DNA of 64,000 bases from Bacteroides sp. (GCA_014801865.1 JAAVDH010000035.1:17899-81898); one strand, 5' to 3'; numbered from the stretch's first letter, positions 53,405 through 62,577 are shown. The notes: a model not told the origin generated them from the sequence alone. Program-made: numbers and translations.

Positions 53405-54808
53405 TTAGTGTGTGAGGAGGATTTTATGCGTTTCGATAATGCCGTTGGCAAGTTCAATGTTGACGAGGTAGACACCGGAGGGGTAGGCCGACATATCAAC
53501 CGGAGCATCCATCCATTGATAGTGCATGCGGTGGGCGTTAACCGAGAAGATTTCTACGCTTACTATATCCTCGCGGGGCGACTCAAAACTGAGTATACCA
53601 TCGGTAAGCGCTATGGATGACTCTGGCAGAGCAACGTCAAGACGCTCCATTGCGGCATCCACCACGGGAGTATCCGACCCATGGAAGTAGAGCGACAGAG
53701 GTATATCGCCCTGTCTGTCGGCAAACACCGCCTCGGGCACACGTATGGTAAGGGTGTGAGTTCCAGCCTGTACTGCCCCCATCTCTATGATACGGTTATC
53801 TATCACATCTCCGGGACACCAGTTGCTGAAACTCTGCCAGGTTACCGGGCGCATATATATAAGTCCGTAAATGCCATTTGCCTGAGTATTGTATTTTCTG
53901 AAAGGCTCACAAGAATTGCGACCGGGCTTATAAGTAAGCACTAATTCATCATCGACGTATACATAATGCCATCGGCGGTTATATTCCTCACCGCCTTCAT
54001 TAGCTCCATGATTGGAGGTAATAAGCACCAGATAGCCATAGTCTACCGATTCGGGCACTTCAAATGTGTAAGTCTTGACGGTAGTATCGGCCGTATCGGT
54101 GGCATTGTAGTTATTGAGATTCTTACCTACGTATTCGGGATTCTTAATGGCGATAGGCACGAGTACATTACCGTGAGTATCATCCATGCCGGGAGTACGG
54201 CTCACGAATTCGAGCGTACCCTTGAATACATCGCTGCGGCCCTCACATCCCTCCACCTGAGTGTTGGCGGCATAGGGGATACCGAAAATCTCCATTTCCA
54301 TCCACAGATCATACTCGGCACGCAGCCCGGCATCGTGAAGTATCGGAGCCAGATACTGTATGTCGTAGTTGTAAGGCACCGTATTGGGCTTCTTGTTTTT
54401 ATTCATGAAGGGAGTGATGAAACGCGCTATCTCAAGTCGCTTCACATCGGGGTCAGAAGTTGTATAAGTCTCGCTGCCCTTGGGTACAAGGGCCAGATTA
54501 ATGTTGCCGATACGGTCATAATTGTCACAACACGCCTCGACAAATACATTCATCTTAAGCGAGTCGCCGATCTGTGCGATATCATCATCGGTGAGACGCA
54601 CTGCATAGAGTGACGTAAGGTGCCGCAGCACGCCGTCATCAGTGGCCGCATCCTCAGGGAAATTGCCCATTCGGTACCCATCATAGAAAGTAACTCCATC
54701 AAAAATCCGCAATGTCACCGGCGAAGCCACAGACTTCAAAGTTCCGAAAGTGGCGCCACACACTGACAGTAGAAACGCTCCAGCGAGCCATGCAAAACCT
54801 TTTTTCAT
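53405..54808 (-). CDS. PNGase F-like peptide-N-glycosidase with type IX sorting signal
   Basis: 467 residues from the ATG at 54808; an upstream in-frame start would place 22 residues before the clear signal peptide (MKKGFAWLAGAFLLSVCGAT). The N-terminal domain (VTLRIFDGVTFYDGYR, RLEIARFITPFMN, YDIQYLAPILHDAGL) and C-terminal domain (VLITSNHGANEGGEEYNRRW, HYVYVDDELVLTYKPGRNSC, FSNWCPGDVIDNRIIEMG) follow the two-domain pattern of peptide-N-glycosidase F, which cuts N-glycans from asparagine. The last 70 residues (VEIFSVNAHR, PSGVYLVNIELANG, HKILLTH) are a type IX sorting domain. Divergent from a GH20 gene. Confidence 0.75.
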   Translation of the reverse strand: MKKGFAWLAGAFLLSVCGATFGTLKSVASPVTLRIFDGVTFYDGYRMGNFPEDAATDDGVLRHLTSLYAVRLTDDDIAQIGDSLKMNVFVEACCDNYDRIGNINLALVPKGSETYTTSDPDVKRLEIARFITPFMNKNKKPNTVPYNYDIQYLAPILHDAGLRAEYDLWMEMEIFGIPYAANTQVEGCEGRSDVFKGTLEFVSRTPGMDDTHGNVLVPIAIKNPEYVGKNLNNYNATDTADTTVKTYTFEVPESVDYGYLVLITSNHGANEGGEEYNRRWHYVYVDDELVLTYKPGRNSCEPFRKYNTQANGIYGLIYMRPVTWQSFSNWCPGDVIDNRIIEMGAVQAGTHTLTIRVPEAVFADRQGDIPLSLYFHGSDTPVVDAAMERLDVALPESSIALTDGILSFESPREDIVSVEIFSVNAHRMHYQWMDAPVDMSAYPSGVYLVNIELANGIIETHKILLTH

Positions 54809-55006
54809 AATCTTTTTTACCTGCAAGAGGATAAATCCATCAATAAACAGCACAAATGCGTATTCAAGGCGCAAAGTTACACACTTTTGTCAAGCGAACC
54901 ATACACCTTAGCGACATTTTGCATTTTTTGAGGATTATTTCCGCATATCACGACAAACTATTTGAAAGACACCTGCGATTCAGGAAGCATACCGAAAACT
55001 CTACAG

Positions 55007-55037
55007 TTGCGCCGGTCGGTCATTTTAGTTAAATTTG
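55007..55037 (+). promoter_or_regulatory. Promoter of the GH20 gene
   Basis: TTG at 55007-55009, a 20-base spacer and TAAATTTG at 55030-55037 fit the consensus. The message would start near 55044 and carry the entire 186-base palindrome as its 5' leader. The rest of the 54809-55268 gap holds nothing else recognisable. Confidence 0.68.
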
Positions 55038-55075
55038 CGACATCATCAAATCTACATATTCAGATTTAATAAACT

Positions 55076-55261
55076 AATAAGTAAGTCGTAAAAATTATTT
55101 TATACTATCTTCGAGAGTATTTTCGGATGATTTTCGCTTGATGTCGAAGGCGTGTAGCGAGCTACACAACTGAGACAGAAAGTGAAAAGCGCCGAAAAGA
55201 CGCCGAAGATAGTTAAAAGACTTACTTCGTGATAAATTAAAATAATTTTGAAGACTTACTT
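55076..55261. repeat. 186-bp imperfect palindromic repeat, copy 1 (leader of GH20 gene)
   Basis: Same length as the copy at 59183-59368, with about 6 substitutions. The left end AATAAGTAAGTC and right end GACTTACTT are inverted. The halves are imperfectly complementary throughout, around a central GTGTAG/CTACAC hairpin. Changes between copies fall in the central loop (CGAG here, TGTG there), keeping the stem. It lies between the promoter and the ATG, 7 bases from the ATG. Confidence 0.92.
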
Positions 55262-55268
55262 CCATCAT

Positions 55269-57245
55269 ATGAAAAGATTTCTGCTTATAGCCGCCATAGT
55301 CCTCACCGCATTAGCGGGCTATGCGTCAGGCACTCAAAACCCCAAACCATTTGTTGTCCCCGAACTAAGAGAATGGAGTGGCGCTGTAGGGGCTTTCACT
55401 CCGGAGTCATCGCCGGTAATTACAGTTGCCGATGAAACATTGCTGGAAGTGGCCAACAACTATGCCGACGACTACGGTACTATGTTCGGCGTGTACCCCA
55501 AGGTCACTATAGGCAAACCCGCGAAAGGCACCATACACCTCGCCATTAAAAAAGACCGCCGACTTGGCACCGAAGGGTATCACATCGACATCACTGACCG
55601 GATAGTTGTCACAGCCACTGAAAAAATAGGAGTTTACTGGGCCACGAGAACTCTGCTGCAAATCGCGGAGCAGAGCGAAACTCACTCACTGCCTTGCGGT
55701 AAAATCACGGATTTCCCCGACTACGGAGTGCGCGGACTCTCTATGGATGTGGGCAGGAAATTCTTCCCGATGGAATATCTTAAAGATCTTGTGGAGATTC
55801 TCTCATACTATAAGATGAATTCACTGCGAATACATCTTAATGATAATGGATTTCTATATTACTTCGGAAATGACTGGGACAAAACCTACTCAGCATTCCG
55901 TCTGGAGAGTGACACTTATCCCGGACTTACCGCACGCGACGGGTATTACACCAAGCAGGAATTCCGCGATTTTCAGATTGAGTCGGCCAAGAGTTTTGTT
56001 GACATCGTGCCTGAAATAGATATTCCCGCCCACTCGCTCGCTTTCAGCAAGTACAAGCCCGAACTCGGCAGCAAGGAATTCGGCATGGATCATCTTAACC
56101 TCCTCAATGAAGAATTGATACCCTTCATTGACGGCCTGTTTGCCGAATATCTTACAGGCGATAACCCCGTTTTTATAAACGAATATGTACATATCGGCAC
56201 CGACGAATTTGGCAAAGACTACGAAGGATTTGAAAACAAGCGGGAAACTACTGAAAAGTTCCGAGCCTTTATGGACCATTATATACGGCTCATAGAAGGC
56301 TACGGCAAGAAGCCTTGGGTATGGGGCTCGCTATCGACAGCACCGGGCGAAACTCCCGTCAAAACCGAGGGCGTGATGCTCGATGCCTGGTACAACGGAT
56401 ATGCCGACCCGAGAGAAATGGTAAAACTCGGATTCAAAATCAACAGTATACCCGACGGTATGGTCTACATTGTACCCAATGCCGGTTACTACCATGACTA
56501 TCTGAACACCCGTTGGCTCTACGAAAACTGGACCCCGGCACGTGTGGGCAATGAACAGTTTGATGAGAAAGACCCGGCTCTGGTCGGCGGATATTTTGCA
56601 GTATGGAACGACCACGTAGGAAACGGCATATCGGTTCAGGACGTTCACCATCGTATAATGGACGCCATCGCCACCATGTCGGTCAAGTTATGGGACGGAA
56701 TAAACACCACCATGCCCTACGATGACTTCTATAAAGCCTCCAAAATACTCTCTGAAGCTCCGGGCATTAACCGACTCGGAAGAATCGGAGCACCGGAGAC
56801 ACTCGTGTTTGAAACCACACGCCTTACCCCGAAATCGGTCAACCTTGTACGTGAACTCGGATTCGGCTACACCGTAGAGTTCGACATTGACGCCGTGCCC
56901 GAAGATAAAGGCACCGTGTTGCTATCCTCCCCCGAAACGACGTTTTATCTCAGTGACCCTGTCAAGGGACTTTTCGGATTTGCTCGCGACGGCTATCTTA
57001 ACACCTTCAACTTCCGTCCGTACTCCGGTGAAAAAGTCCACATCAAAATCACCGGTGACAATGAATCGACCACACTTTGGGTCAATGGAAAGAAGTATGA
57101 GAGCCTCGACAAAGTAACCCAGTGGCACAACGAGGGCAAGAACAAAATGTACTATCTCAGCACTATGATGTTCCCCCTCGAACAGGCCGGAAACTTCAAA
57201 AGCGCTGTCACGAACTTCAAAGCCTATAATTACATCACGAAGTAA
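55269..57245 (+). CDS. GH20 beta-N-acetylhexosaminidase, secreted
   Basis: 658 residues from the ATG at 55269; an upstream in-frame TTG lies in the repeat. Signal peptide MKRFLLIAAIVLTALAGYAS. An N-terminal GH20b-like domain (about 30-150) is followed by the catalytic barrel with YGVRGLSMDVGRKFFPMEYL, FVDIVPEIDIPAHSLAFSKY and the catalytic Asp-Glu in VHIGTDEFGKD (about 307-315). The C-terminal part (about 535-658, YTVEFDIDAVPEDKGTVLLS and TTLWVNGKKY) is a LamG/concanavalin-like domain. It removes terminal GlcNAc or GalNAc. Together with the divergent PNGase F-like gene it could process N-glycans, or act on mucin or chitobiose. Confidence 0.87.
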   Translation: MKRFLLIAAIVLTALAGYASGTQNPKPFVVPELREWSGAVGAFTPESSPVITVADETLLEVANNYADDYGTMFGVYPKVTIGKPAKGTIHLAIKKDRRLGTEGYHIDITDRIVVTATEKIGVYWATRTLLQIAEQSETHSLPCGKITDFPDYGVRGLSMDVGRKFFPMEYLKDLVEILSYYKMNSLRIHLNDNGFLYYFGNDWDKTYSAFRLESDTYPGLTARDGYYTKQEFRDFQIESAKSFVDIVPEIDIPAHSLAFSKYKPELGSKEFGMDHLNLLNEELIPFIDGLFAEYLTGDNPVFINEYVHIGTDEFGKDYEGFENKRETTEKFRAFMDHYIRLIEGYGKKPWVWGSLSTAPGETPVKTEGVMLDAWYNGYADPREMVKLGFKINSIPDGMVYIVPNAGYYHDYLNTRWLYENWTPARVGNEQFDEKDPALVGGYFAVWNDHVGNGISVQDVHHRIMDAIATMSVKLWDGINTTMPYDDFYKASKILSEAPGINRLGRIGAPETLVFETTRLTPKSVNLVRELGFGYTVEFDIDAVPEDKGTVLLSSPETTFYLSDPVKGLFGFARDGYLNTFNFRPYSGEKVHIKITGDNESTTLWVNGKKYESLDKVTQWHNEGKNKMYYLSTMMFPLEQAGNFKSAVTNFKAYNYITK

Positions 57246-57265
57246 AGCCCCATCCCGCGATACGC

Positions 57266-57310
57266 ACAATAGGTCGTGTCAAGATATCAGATTCTGACAC
57301 GACCTATTGT
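57266..57310. terminator. Bidirectional terminator between GH20 and trmD
   Basis: A 16-bp perfect stem (57266-57281 with 57295-57310), loop 13 nt, between two convergent genes. Confidence 0.82.
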
Positions 57311-57327
57311 AATATTCTATAGAGGGG

Positions 57328-58002
57328 TTACTTCAACAGATCGGGACGCAGACGCTGTGTGCGCTCCATGGCCTGATCGTGGCGCCATTGATCTATCTTG
57401 GCCTGATGACCGGAAAGGAGTATGTCGGGCACACGCCACCCCTTGTATTCGGCGGGACGAGTATATACGGGAGGGGCAAGCAGATTGTCCTGGTACGAAT
57501 CGGAGAGTGCGCTCTGCTCATCACCCAACACTCCGGGTATGAGTCGCACCACGGCATCGGCTATGACGGCCGCCGGTATCTCGCCGCCGGTAAGCACATA
57601 GTCACCGATAGATATCTCGCGTGTTATCAGATGTTCGCGCACGCGATAGTCGACCCCCTTGTAATGACCACAGAGGATTATCAGATTCTTAGCGAGAGAG
57701 AGAGTATTGGCCATAGGCTGGTCAAACTGCTCACCGTCGGGCGAAGTGAATATCACCTCATCATAGTCGCGCTCGGCCTTAAGGGCAGAGATACACTTAT
57801 CAATAGGCTCTATCTGCATCACCATGCCGGCCTCGCCACCAAAGGGATAGTCATCAACCTTACGATATTTATTGGTGGTATAGTCACGGAGATTGTGAAC
57901 CACGATTTCGGCAAGGCCCTTATCTATGGCTCGCTTCACGATAGAACAGTTCAGTGGCGACTGAAGCATTTCGGGAAGTACGGTTATGATATCTATGCGC
58001 AT
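57328..58002 (-). CDS. trmD: tRNA (guanine-37-N1)-methyltransferase
   Basis: 224 residues. Methylates G37 next to the anticodon with S-adenosylmethionine, preventing frameshifts. The N-terminal [20 protein letters not shown], then [18 protein letters not shown], the trefoil-knot cofactor site [19 protein letters not shown] and [16 protein letters not shown], and the end TQRLRPDLL are all standard TrmD. It lies 49 bases downstream of the WYL regulator on the same strand and may share its transcript. Confidence 0.96.
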   Translation of the reverse strand: MRIDIITVLPEMLQSPLNCSIVKRAIDKGLAEIVVHNLRDYTTNKYRKVDDYPFGGEAGMVMQIEPIDKCISALKAERDYDEVIFTSPDGEQFDQPMANTLSLAKNLIILCGHYKGVDYRVREHLITREISIGDYVLTGGEIPAAVIADAVVRLIPGVLGDEQSALSDSYQDNLLAPPVYTRPAEYKGWRVPDILLSGHQAKIDQWRHDQAMERTQRLRPDLLK

Positions 58003-58051
58003 ATTTTTTCAAATCTATTTATTATTCAGCTCTTATTATTAATCTCTCTCG

Positions 58052-58948
58052 TCACTCATAATTGGCCAGCGTTTCCTTAAGATTGGTAATCACCATGGCT
58101 CTCAGTTCGGGAGGCGACACCACTGTCAGACCGGGACCATGCGACAGTATCTCGCTTACGAAGTCAGGCGACAATTGCAGACGGTAGGTAAATACCGAGT
58201 ATGAATCGTGGACCAGCTCCTGCTGCGAATGGTGTAGAGGTAGTGTACGCAGGTACTTGGAGTGGCGGGCATCAGCACGTATAACTACTTCCTTGGCTTC
58301 GGCCTGCGAAAACACTATGCCGAAAGCCGTAGAGCAAAATTCCTCAGCATCGAAGCTCGGAGGCATAGTAAATGTCCCCGCATTCATCAGCACATCCTGC
58401 ATACGGTCGAGCGCATAGGTCTTGATTTTGCCGTCTTTGACATTCAATCCCGTCACATACCATCGCTGGCGGAATATTTTAAGGAAGTACGGTTCGATGA
58501 CCACACCCGTATTGGCCTTACTGCGCGAGTAAGGACTGTAGGTAAAGGTCAGGCGGCGATGCTCCTTCATGGCCTTTACAACCAGTGACAGATATTGGCG
58601 CGCTGAGGGTACATCCTCCATGAACACACGATCGGAAATCTCACGCACATCCACCATCATATCGCTCATGGCAGCCGAATTGAGCATCCAGTCAGTCACC
58701 GACTCATTGTGGCGGCTCTCCTGATTGATATAATACTCGAAAGTCACTTTATCGCACTCAATATCCACCTTGAAGATATCGGCTATCTCCTCACGATAGT
58801 GGAAGAATGTACGACGCGGCAGCGGATTGCCATCGGAGAACGGCGCTTTCTGCCACAGAGCATTAAGCTCCTTAAGCGTGATGCGCCCTCTCGACTTTAT
58901 AGTGTCGAGAATCCATATATATCTGTAAAATAGATTGCCGCGCGACAT
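58052..58948 (-). CDS. WYL-domain transcriptional regulator
   Basis: 298 residues, cytoplasmic. The N-terminal winged-helix part (YRYIWILDTIKSRGRITLKE with LPRRTFFHYREEI) would bind DNA. The middle carries the WYL domain (LTFTYSPYSRS, VVIEPYFLKIFRQRWYVTGL, IKTYALDRMQDVLM), and the end the WCX extension. WYL proteins sense nucleotides or DNA damage and often control defence or stress genes, but no defence genes are seen here. The target is unknown. Confidence 0.85.
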   Translation of the reverse strand: MSRGNLFYRYIWILDTIKSRGRITLKELNALWQKAPFSDGNPLPRRTFFHYREEIADIFKVDIECDKVTFEYYINQESRHNESVTDWMLNSAAMSDMMVDVREISDRVFMEDVPSARQYLSLVVKAMKEHRRLTFTYSPYSRSKANTGVVIEPYFLKIFRQRWYVTGLNVKDGKIKTYALDRMQDVLMNAGTFTMPPSFDAEEFCSTAFGIVFSQAEAKEVVIRADARHSKYLRTLPLHHSQQELVHDSYSVFTYRLQLSPDFVSEILSHGPGLTVVSPPELRAMVITNLKETLANYE

Positions 58949-59182
58949 ATTCAGAAGTTATTATCAAAGAGAAACGATAAGGCGAAATTAGCCAAAACCG
59001 TTGTATTCTCATTGCCCGCAAATGTTAATGAGTTTTAAACTCACCAACCGAATACCGTCCGCCGGCTCCACTGCTCCATCTACTGACCATGCAGAATTAC
59101 ATTTTTGATGCGATTGCATTGCATCGAATCCGCGAAATGCGTGTAATTCCATAAAAATGCATAACTTTAGGCCGTTAATTAC
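58949..59182. other. Gene-free stretch with a structured segment
   Basis: Divergent region between the WYL gene and the second palindromic repeat. GAATTACA (59094-59101) and TGTAATTC (59142-59149) are inverted and enclose a second palindrome (GATGC/GCATC around ATTGCATT). TAACTTTA at 59162-59169 is a weak -7 match. It could hold a regulator site; no open frame of note. Confidence 0.35.
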
Positions 59183-59368
59183 AATAAGTAAGTCGTAAAA
59201 ATTATTTTATACTATCTTCGAGAGTATTTTCGGATGATTTTCGCTTGATGGCGAAGGCGTGTAGTGTGCTACACAACTGAGACAGAAAGTGAAAAGCGCC
59301 GAAAAGACGCCGGAGATAGTTAAATGACTTACTTCGTGATACATTAAAATAATTTTGAAGACTTACTT
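59183..59368. repeat. 186-bp imperfect palindromic repeat, copy 2 (leader of small membrane protein gene)
   Basis: Second copy of the element at 55076. Here the inverted ends are 12 bases and perfect (AATAAGTAAGTC at 59183-59194, GACTTACTTATT at 59360-59371). It ends 21 bases before the ATG at 59390. No clear target-site duplication and no transposase frame; too short to code. Confidence 0.92.
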
Positions 59369-59389
59369 ATTCAACGATACACTCTAATC

Positions 59390-59620
59390 ATGGCAAAAAA
59401 AGTAATCAACATATCTGTACAGATTTTAGTCACAGCGATAATCTATGCCATAATGCTATGGCTGTTTGACTATGTCTTTGAGGATATTTCCGCTTTCGGC
59501 TGGAGGCCGCTGTTGCAGGGCCTCATTTTCGCTGTTATTTTTGTACCCATCTCAAATTGGATGTCAAAGAGAGATAAAAATATGGAGAACAATAGGGGGT
59601 ATATAAAGAAAAAAGAGTAA
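59390..59620 (+). CDS. Small two-helix membrane protein
   Basis: 76 residues. Two transmembrane segments (about 7-28 and 40-58) are separated by an acidic turn (VFEDISAFG), with a basic end (SKRDKNMENNRGYIKKKE). I do not recognise the family beyond general likeness to small Bacteroidetes inner-membrane proteins. Its leader is the second 186-bp palindrome. glgB begins 52 bases later and might be read from the same promoter. Confidence 0.65.
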   Translation: MAKKVINISVQILVTAIIYAIMLWLFDYVFEDISAFGWRPLLQGLIFAVIFVPISNWMSKRDKNMENNRGYIKKKE

Positions 59621-59672
59621 GTTTGTAACTGTACGCTCGCCTTAAGCGTTATACTACCTCAAACCAAATATT

Positions 59673-61742
59673 ATGCCAAAGAAGACAGCCAAGCCCGCAA
59701 AGCCCGTTACCAAGCTTAATCTCATAAAGAATGACCCGTGGCTCGAGCCATTTGCAGAAGCCATCAACGGTAGGCACGAGGATGCCATCCGCAAGGAGAA
59801 GGAGCTGGTCAAAGGCTCCAGAACTCTTAACGAGTTTGCCAATGCTCATCAATATTTCGGACTTCATCGCAATGATGACGGCACATGGGTGTTCCGCGAA
59901 TGGGCACCCAACGCTACCGGTATATCGCTCATCGGTGACTTCAACGGTTGGAAAGAGGGCGTACATTATGCTCTTAACCGCGTCGAAGGCAGCGACGGAG
60001 TTTGGGAGATAACCCTCCCGGCCAATGCGCTCAAACATGGCGACTACTACAAGATGCTGGTACACTGGAAAGGTGGCGACGGCGAACGCATACCGGCCTA
60101 CGCCACACGTGTGGTGCAGGATCCTGAGACATATCTTTTCTCCGCGCAGGTATGGGACGCAGAGCCTTATCAGTGGAGCGTAGAGAAATTCAAGCCCGAT
60201 ACACGTCCACTGCTCATATATGAATGTCACATAGGCATGGCGCAGCAACGCGAGGGAGTGGGCACATATACGGAATTTCGCGAGAATGTGCTGCCCCGTA
60301 TCGCAGCCGACGGATATAATGCCATACAGATTATGGCTATACAGGAACACCCCTACTATGGATCATTCGGCTATCATGTGTCAAACTTCTTTGCCCCATC
60401 CAGCCGATTCGGCACTCCGGAGGAACTTAAGCAGCTTATTGACGCAGCTCACGAGCTTGGCATAGCCGTGATAATGGATATTGTCCACTCCCACGCCGTG
60501 AAAAATGAGTCGGAGGGTCTGGGACGACTCGACGGTTCGTATGATCTATATTTCTATGGAGACGGGCGTCGCGAGCATCCGGCCTGGGACTCCCTGTGCT
60601 TTGACTACGGCAAAAACGAGGTGCTTCACTTCCTTCTGAGCAACTGCAAATACTGGCTTGAGGAATTTCACTTTGACGGCTTCCGCTTCGACGGTGTTAC
60701 CTCCATGCTATACTTCAACCATGGACTCGGACAAGCCTTCGGAAGCTATGATGACTACTACAACGGCAATCAGGATACTAACGCTATCACTTACCTCACC
60801 CTGGCCAACAAACTCATACACCGAATCAATCCTTCGGCCATCACCATAGCTGAGGAAATGAGCGGCATGCCCGGTCTGGCCATACCCGTAAAAGATGGTG
60901 GCATAGGATTTGACTATCGCATGGCCATGGGTATTCCTGACTACTGGATCAAGATGCTCAAGGAGAAGAAGGACGAGGACTGGCACCCCACATCAATATT
61001 CTGGGAGCTGACCAACCGTCGTGCCGATGAAAAGACCATATCTTACGTGGAAAGTCACGACCAGGCACTCGTAGGCGACAAGACGGTGATATTCCGTCTG
61101 ATAGATGAAAAGATGTACTGGCACATGATGGTCGATGACAACGATTTCACGGTAGACCGCGGTATGGCCATGCACAAAATGATACGCCTTGTTACCGCCT
61201 CGACCATCAATGGTGGCTACCTCAACTTCATGGGCAATGAATTCGGTCATCCCGAGTGGATCGACTTCCCCCGCGAAGGTAATGGCTGGAGTTACAAGTA
61301 TGCCCGCCGACAGTGGGATCTTGTTGACCGCGAAGACCTGAAATACAAGTTCCTCAATAATTTTGACAATGCGATGATAGAACTCATCAGCGGCGTATAT
61401 AATTTCCAGGCACTCCCCGTAGAGAAACTTTGGGAAAAGGACGATGACCAGATACTGGCCTTTAAGCGCGGCGACCTCGTGTTTGTCTTTAACTTCAATC
61501 CGTCCAAATCCTTTACCGATTATGGTGTGCTCACCCCTCCCGGAGAGTACACGGTAGTGCTGTCAACCGACTCCCCCGACTTCGGAGGATACGGCAATAT
61601 AGACGAGAGTGTTCACCACCTCACCATCCCCGATCCCCTCTACCAGCCCCACGGAGTAGCGTGGTTGCGACTCTACCTCCCCGCTCGCTCGGCCCAGGTA
61701 CTGCGTTTGAAGCGCACCCGCGGTCGTGCCCGTAAGTCATAA
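59673..61742 (+). CDS. glgB: 1,4-alpha-glucan branching enzyme (GH13)
   Basis: 689 residues. Introduces alpha-1,6 branches in glycogen. The N-terminal CBM48 domain has WVFREWAPNATGISLIGDFN. GH13 catalytic signatures: DIVHSHAVKN (region I), GFRFDGVTSM with the Asp nucleophile near 339, ITIAEEMSGM with the Glu acid near 394, and YVESHDQALVGDKT with His-Asp near 461. The length and GNEFGHPEWIDFP resemble the eukaryote-like GH13_8 form used in Bacteroidetes. C-terminal beta domain present. The end is basic (KRTRGRARKS). Confidence 0.93.
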   Translation: MPKKTAKPAKPVTKLNLIKNDPWLEPFAEAINGRHEDAIRKEKELVKGSRTLNEFANAHQYFGLHRNDDGTWVFREWAPNATGISLIGDFNGWKEGVHYALNRVEGSDGVWEITLPANALKHGDYYKMLVHWKGGDGERIPAYATRVVQDPETYLFSAQVWDAEPYQWSVEKFKPDTRPLLIYECHIGMAQQREGVGTYTEFRENVLPRIAADGYNAIQIMAIQEHPYYGSFGYHVSNFFAPSSRFGTPEELKQLIDAAHELGIAVIMDIVHSHAVKNESEGLGRLDGSYDLYFYGDGRREHPAWDSLCFDYGKNEVLHFLLSNCKYWLEEFHFDGFRFDGVTSMLYFNHGLGQAFGSYDDYYNGNQDTNAITYLTLANKLIHRINPSAITIAEEMSGMPGLAIPVKDGGIGFDYRMAMGIPDYWIKMLKEKKDEDWHPTSIFWELTNRRADEKTISYVESHDQALVGDKTVIFRLIDEKMYWHMMVDDNDFTVDRGMAMHKMIRLVTASTINGGYLNFMGNEFGHPEWIDFPREGNGWSYKYARRQWDLVDREDLKYKFLNNFDNAMIELISGVYNFQALPVEKLWEKDDDQILAFKRGDLVFVFNFNPSKSFTDYGVLTPPGEYTVVLSTDSPDFGGYGNIDESVHHLTIPDPLYQPHGVAWLRLYLPARSAQVLRLKRTRGRARKS

Positions 61743-61764
61743 GCTTACAAAAACGATATAAAAG

Positions 61765-61797
61765 TGGCCGTGTGTCGAGGATTCAAGCACACGGCCA
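61765..61797 (+). terminator. Hairpin behind glgB
   Basis: TGGCCGTGTG (61765-61774) pairs with CACACGGCCA (61788-61797), loop 13 nt, 22 bases after the glgB stop. No strong T run on the plus strand. Confidence 0.6.
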
Positions 61798-61840
61798 TGT
61801 CTATATAAGAGTGGATTGAATCTCGGTGAGGTAGGGATAC

Positions 61841-61944
61841 AAAAAAAGGGTAAGCTTACTACATCGCACCGCTACAACCCGGTACCGCTGCTTCGATCAA
61901 GATCTGACGGAGTTCCCGGGGAGCTGGTCGTATAGGACTTACCC
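61841..61944 (-). ncRNA. ffs: Signal recognition particle RNA (bacterial small type)
   Basis: Read on the minus strand the RNA starts GGGTAAG at 61944 and its 3' end CTTACCC (61848-61854) pairs with that start, followed by seven T (61841-61847): a closed long hairpin of about 100 nt with a built-in terminator. The apical part contains CAGATCTTGATCGAAGCAG, which aligns without gaps to the SRP domain IV signature (CAG-N-UC, apical loop, GA-AGCAG). The apical loop differs from the common GGAA. A perfect promoter box precedes it. The product binds Ffh and targets membrane proteins. It sits antisense between glgB and lptE. Confidence 0.87.
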
Positions 61945-61948
61945 ACTG

Positions 61949-61956
61949 CAAAGGTA
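61949..61956 (-). promoter_or_regulatory. Promoter -7 element of the SRP RNA
   Basis: TACCTTTG on the minus strand ends 4 bases before the GGGTAAG start of the RNA, a consensus TAnnTTTG. The close distance fits a start of transcription at about 61942-61944. Confidence 0.7.
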
Positions 61957-62014
61957 CGCCTTTTTTCTTAAATAAAGACAATGTAGCGGTGGTTTTTTTC
62001 GTAATTTTGCAGTA

Positions 62015-62539
62015 ATGAAATCAGCCACGACTCTTGCAGCGCGTCTCACCGTAGTGATAATCAGCCTGTTGATTACTTCGGCATGCCGCATAAGCTATAA
62101 ATTCAACGGTTCCGCACTTGACTACTCGGTGTATAAGACGGTACACGTAGGGGAGTTTCCCATACGTGCAGCATTGGTGTACCCTCCCCTTCAGCCGATG
62201 TTTGAGAACGAGTTGCTTGACTACATCTCTAAAAATACCCGGTTGCAGACCACAGATGGCCCCTCTGATCTGGTAATAGAAGGAGAGATCACAGGCTACA
62301 ATCTTACGCCTCAGGCCGTGACCGAAAATGCCTACGCCTCACAAACTCGCCTCACCATCTCGGTGCATCTGAAATATACCGACAATAAGGAGGATAATAA
62401 GGATATCGACCAGACCTTCTCTGCATATAAGGATTTTGACAGTTCGATGATGCTCAATGATGTGCAGGACGAACTCTGCCAACAGATATGCGAAGAGCTT
62501 GTACAACTCATATTCAACGCTACTCTCGGCAACTGGTAA
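62015..62539 (+). CDS. lptE: LptE-family LPS-assembly lipoprotein
   Basis: 174 residues. Lipoprotein signal TVVIISLLITSACRISYKF (Cys about 24). The rest (YKFNGSALDYSVYKTVHVGE, FPIRAALVYPPLQPMFENEL, DLVIEGEITGYNLTPQAVTE, SQTRLTISVHLKYTD, IFNATLGNW) is the Bacteroidetes LptE pattern. With LptD it would place lipopolysaccharide in the outer leaflet. Relatives are often found near secG, as here (secG at 63456). Confidence 0.85.
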   Translation: MKSATTLAARLTVVIISLLITSACRISYKFNGSALDYSVYKTVHVGEFPIRAALVYPPLQPMFENELLDYISKNTRLQTTDGPSDLVIEGEITGYNLTPQAVTENAYASQTRLTISVHLKYTDNKEDNKDIDQTFSAYKDFDSSMMLNDVQDELCQQICEELVQLIFNATLGNW

Positions 62540-62577
62540 CGCACCGACCATACCACACTACTGATTATTTTACGCCT

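Noticed and set aside
53966..54613. Plus-strand frame of 215 codons over the PNGase F-like gene
   Set aside because: The minus-strand protein has a signal peptide, domain motifs and sorting signal; the plus frame has none.
57379..58080. Plus-strand frame of 233 codons over trmD
   Set aside because: trmD on the minus strand is unmistakable.
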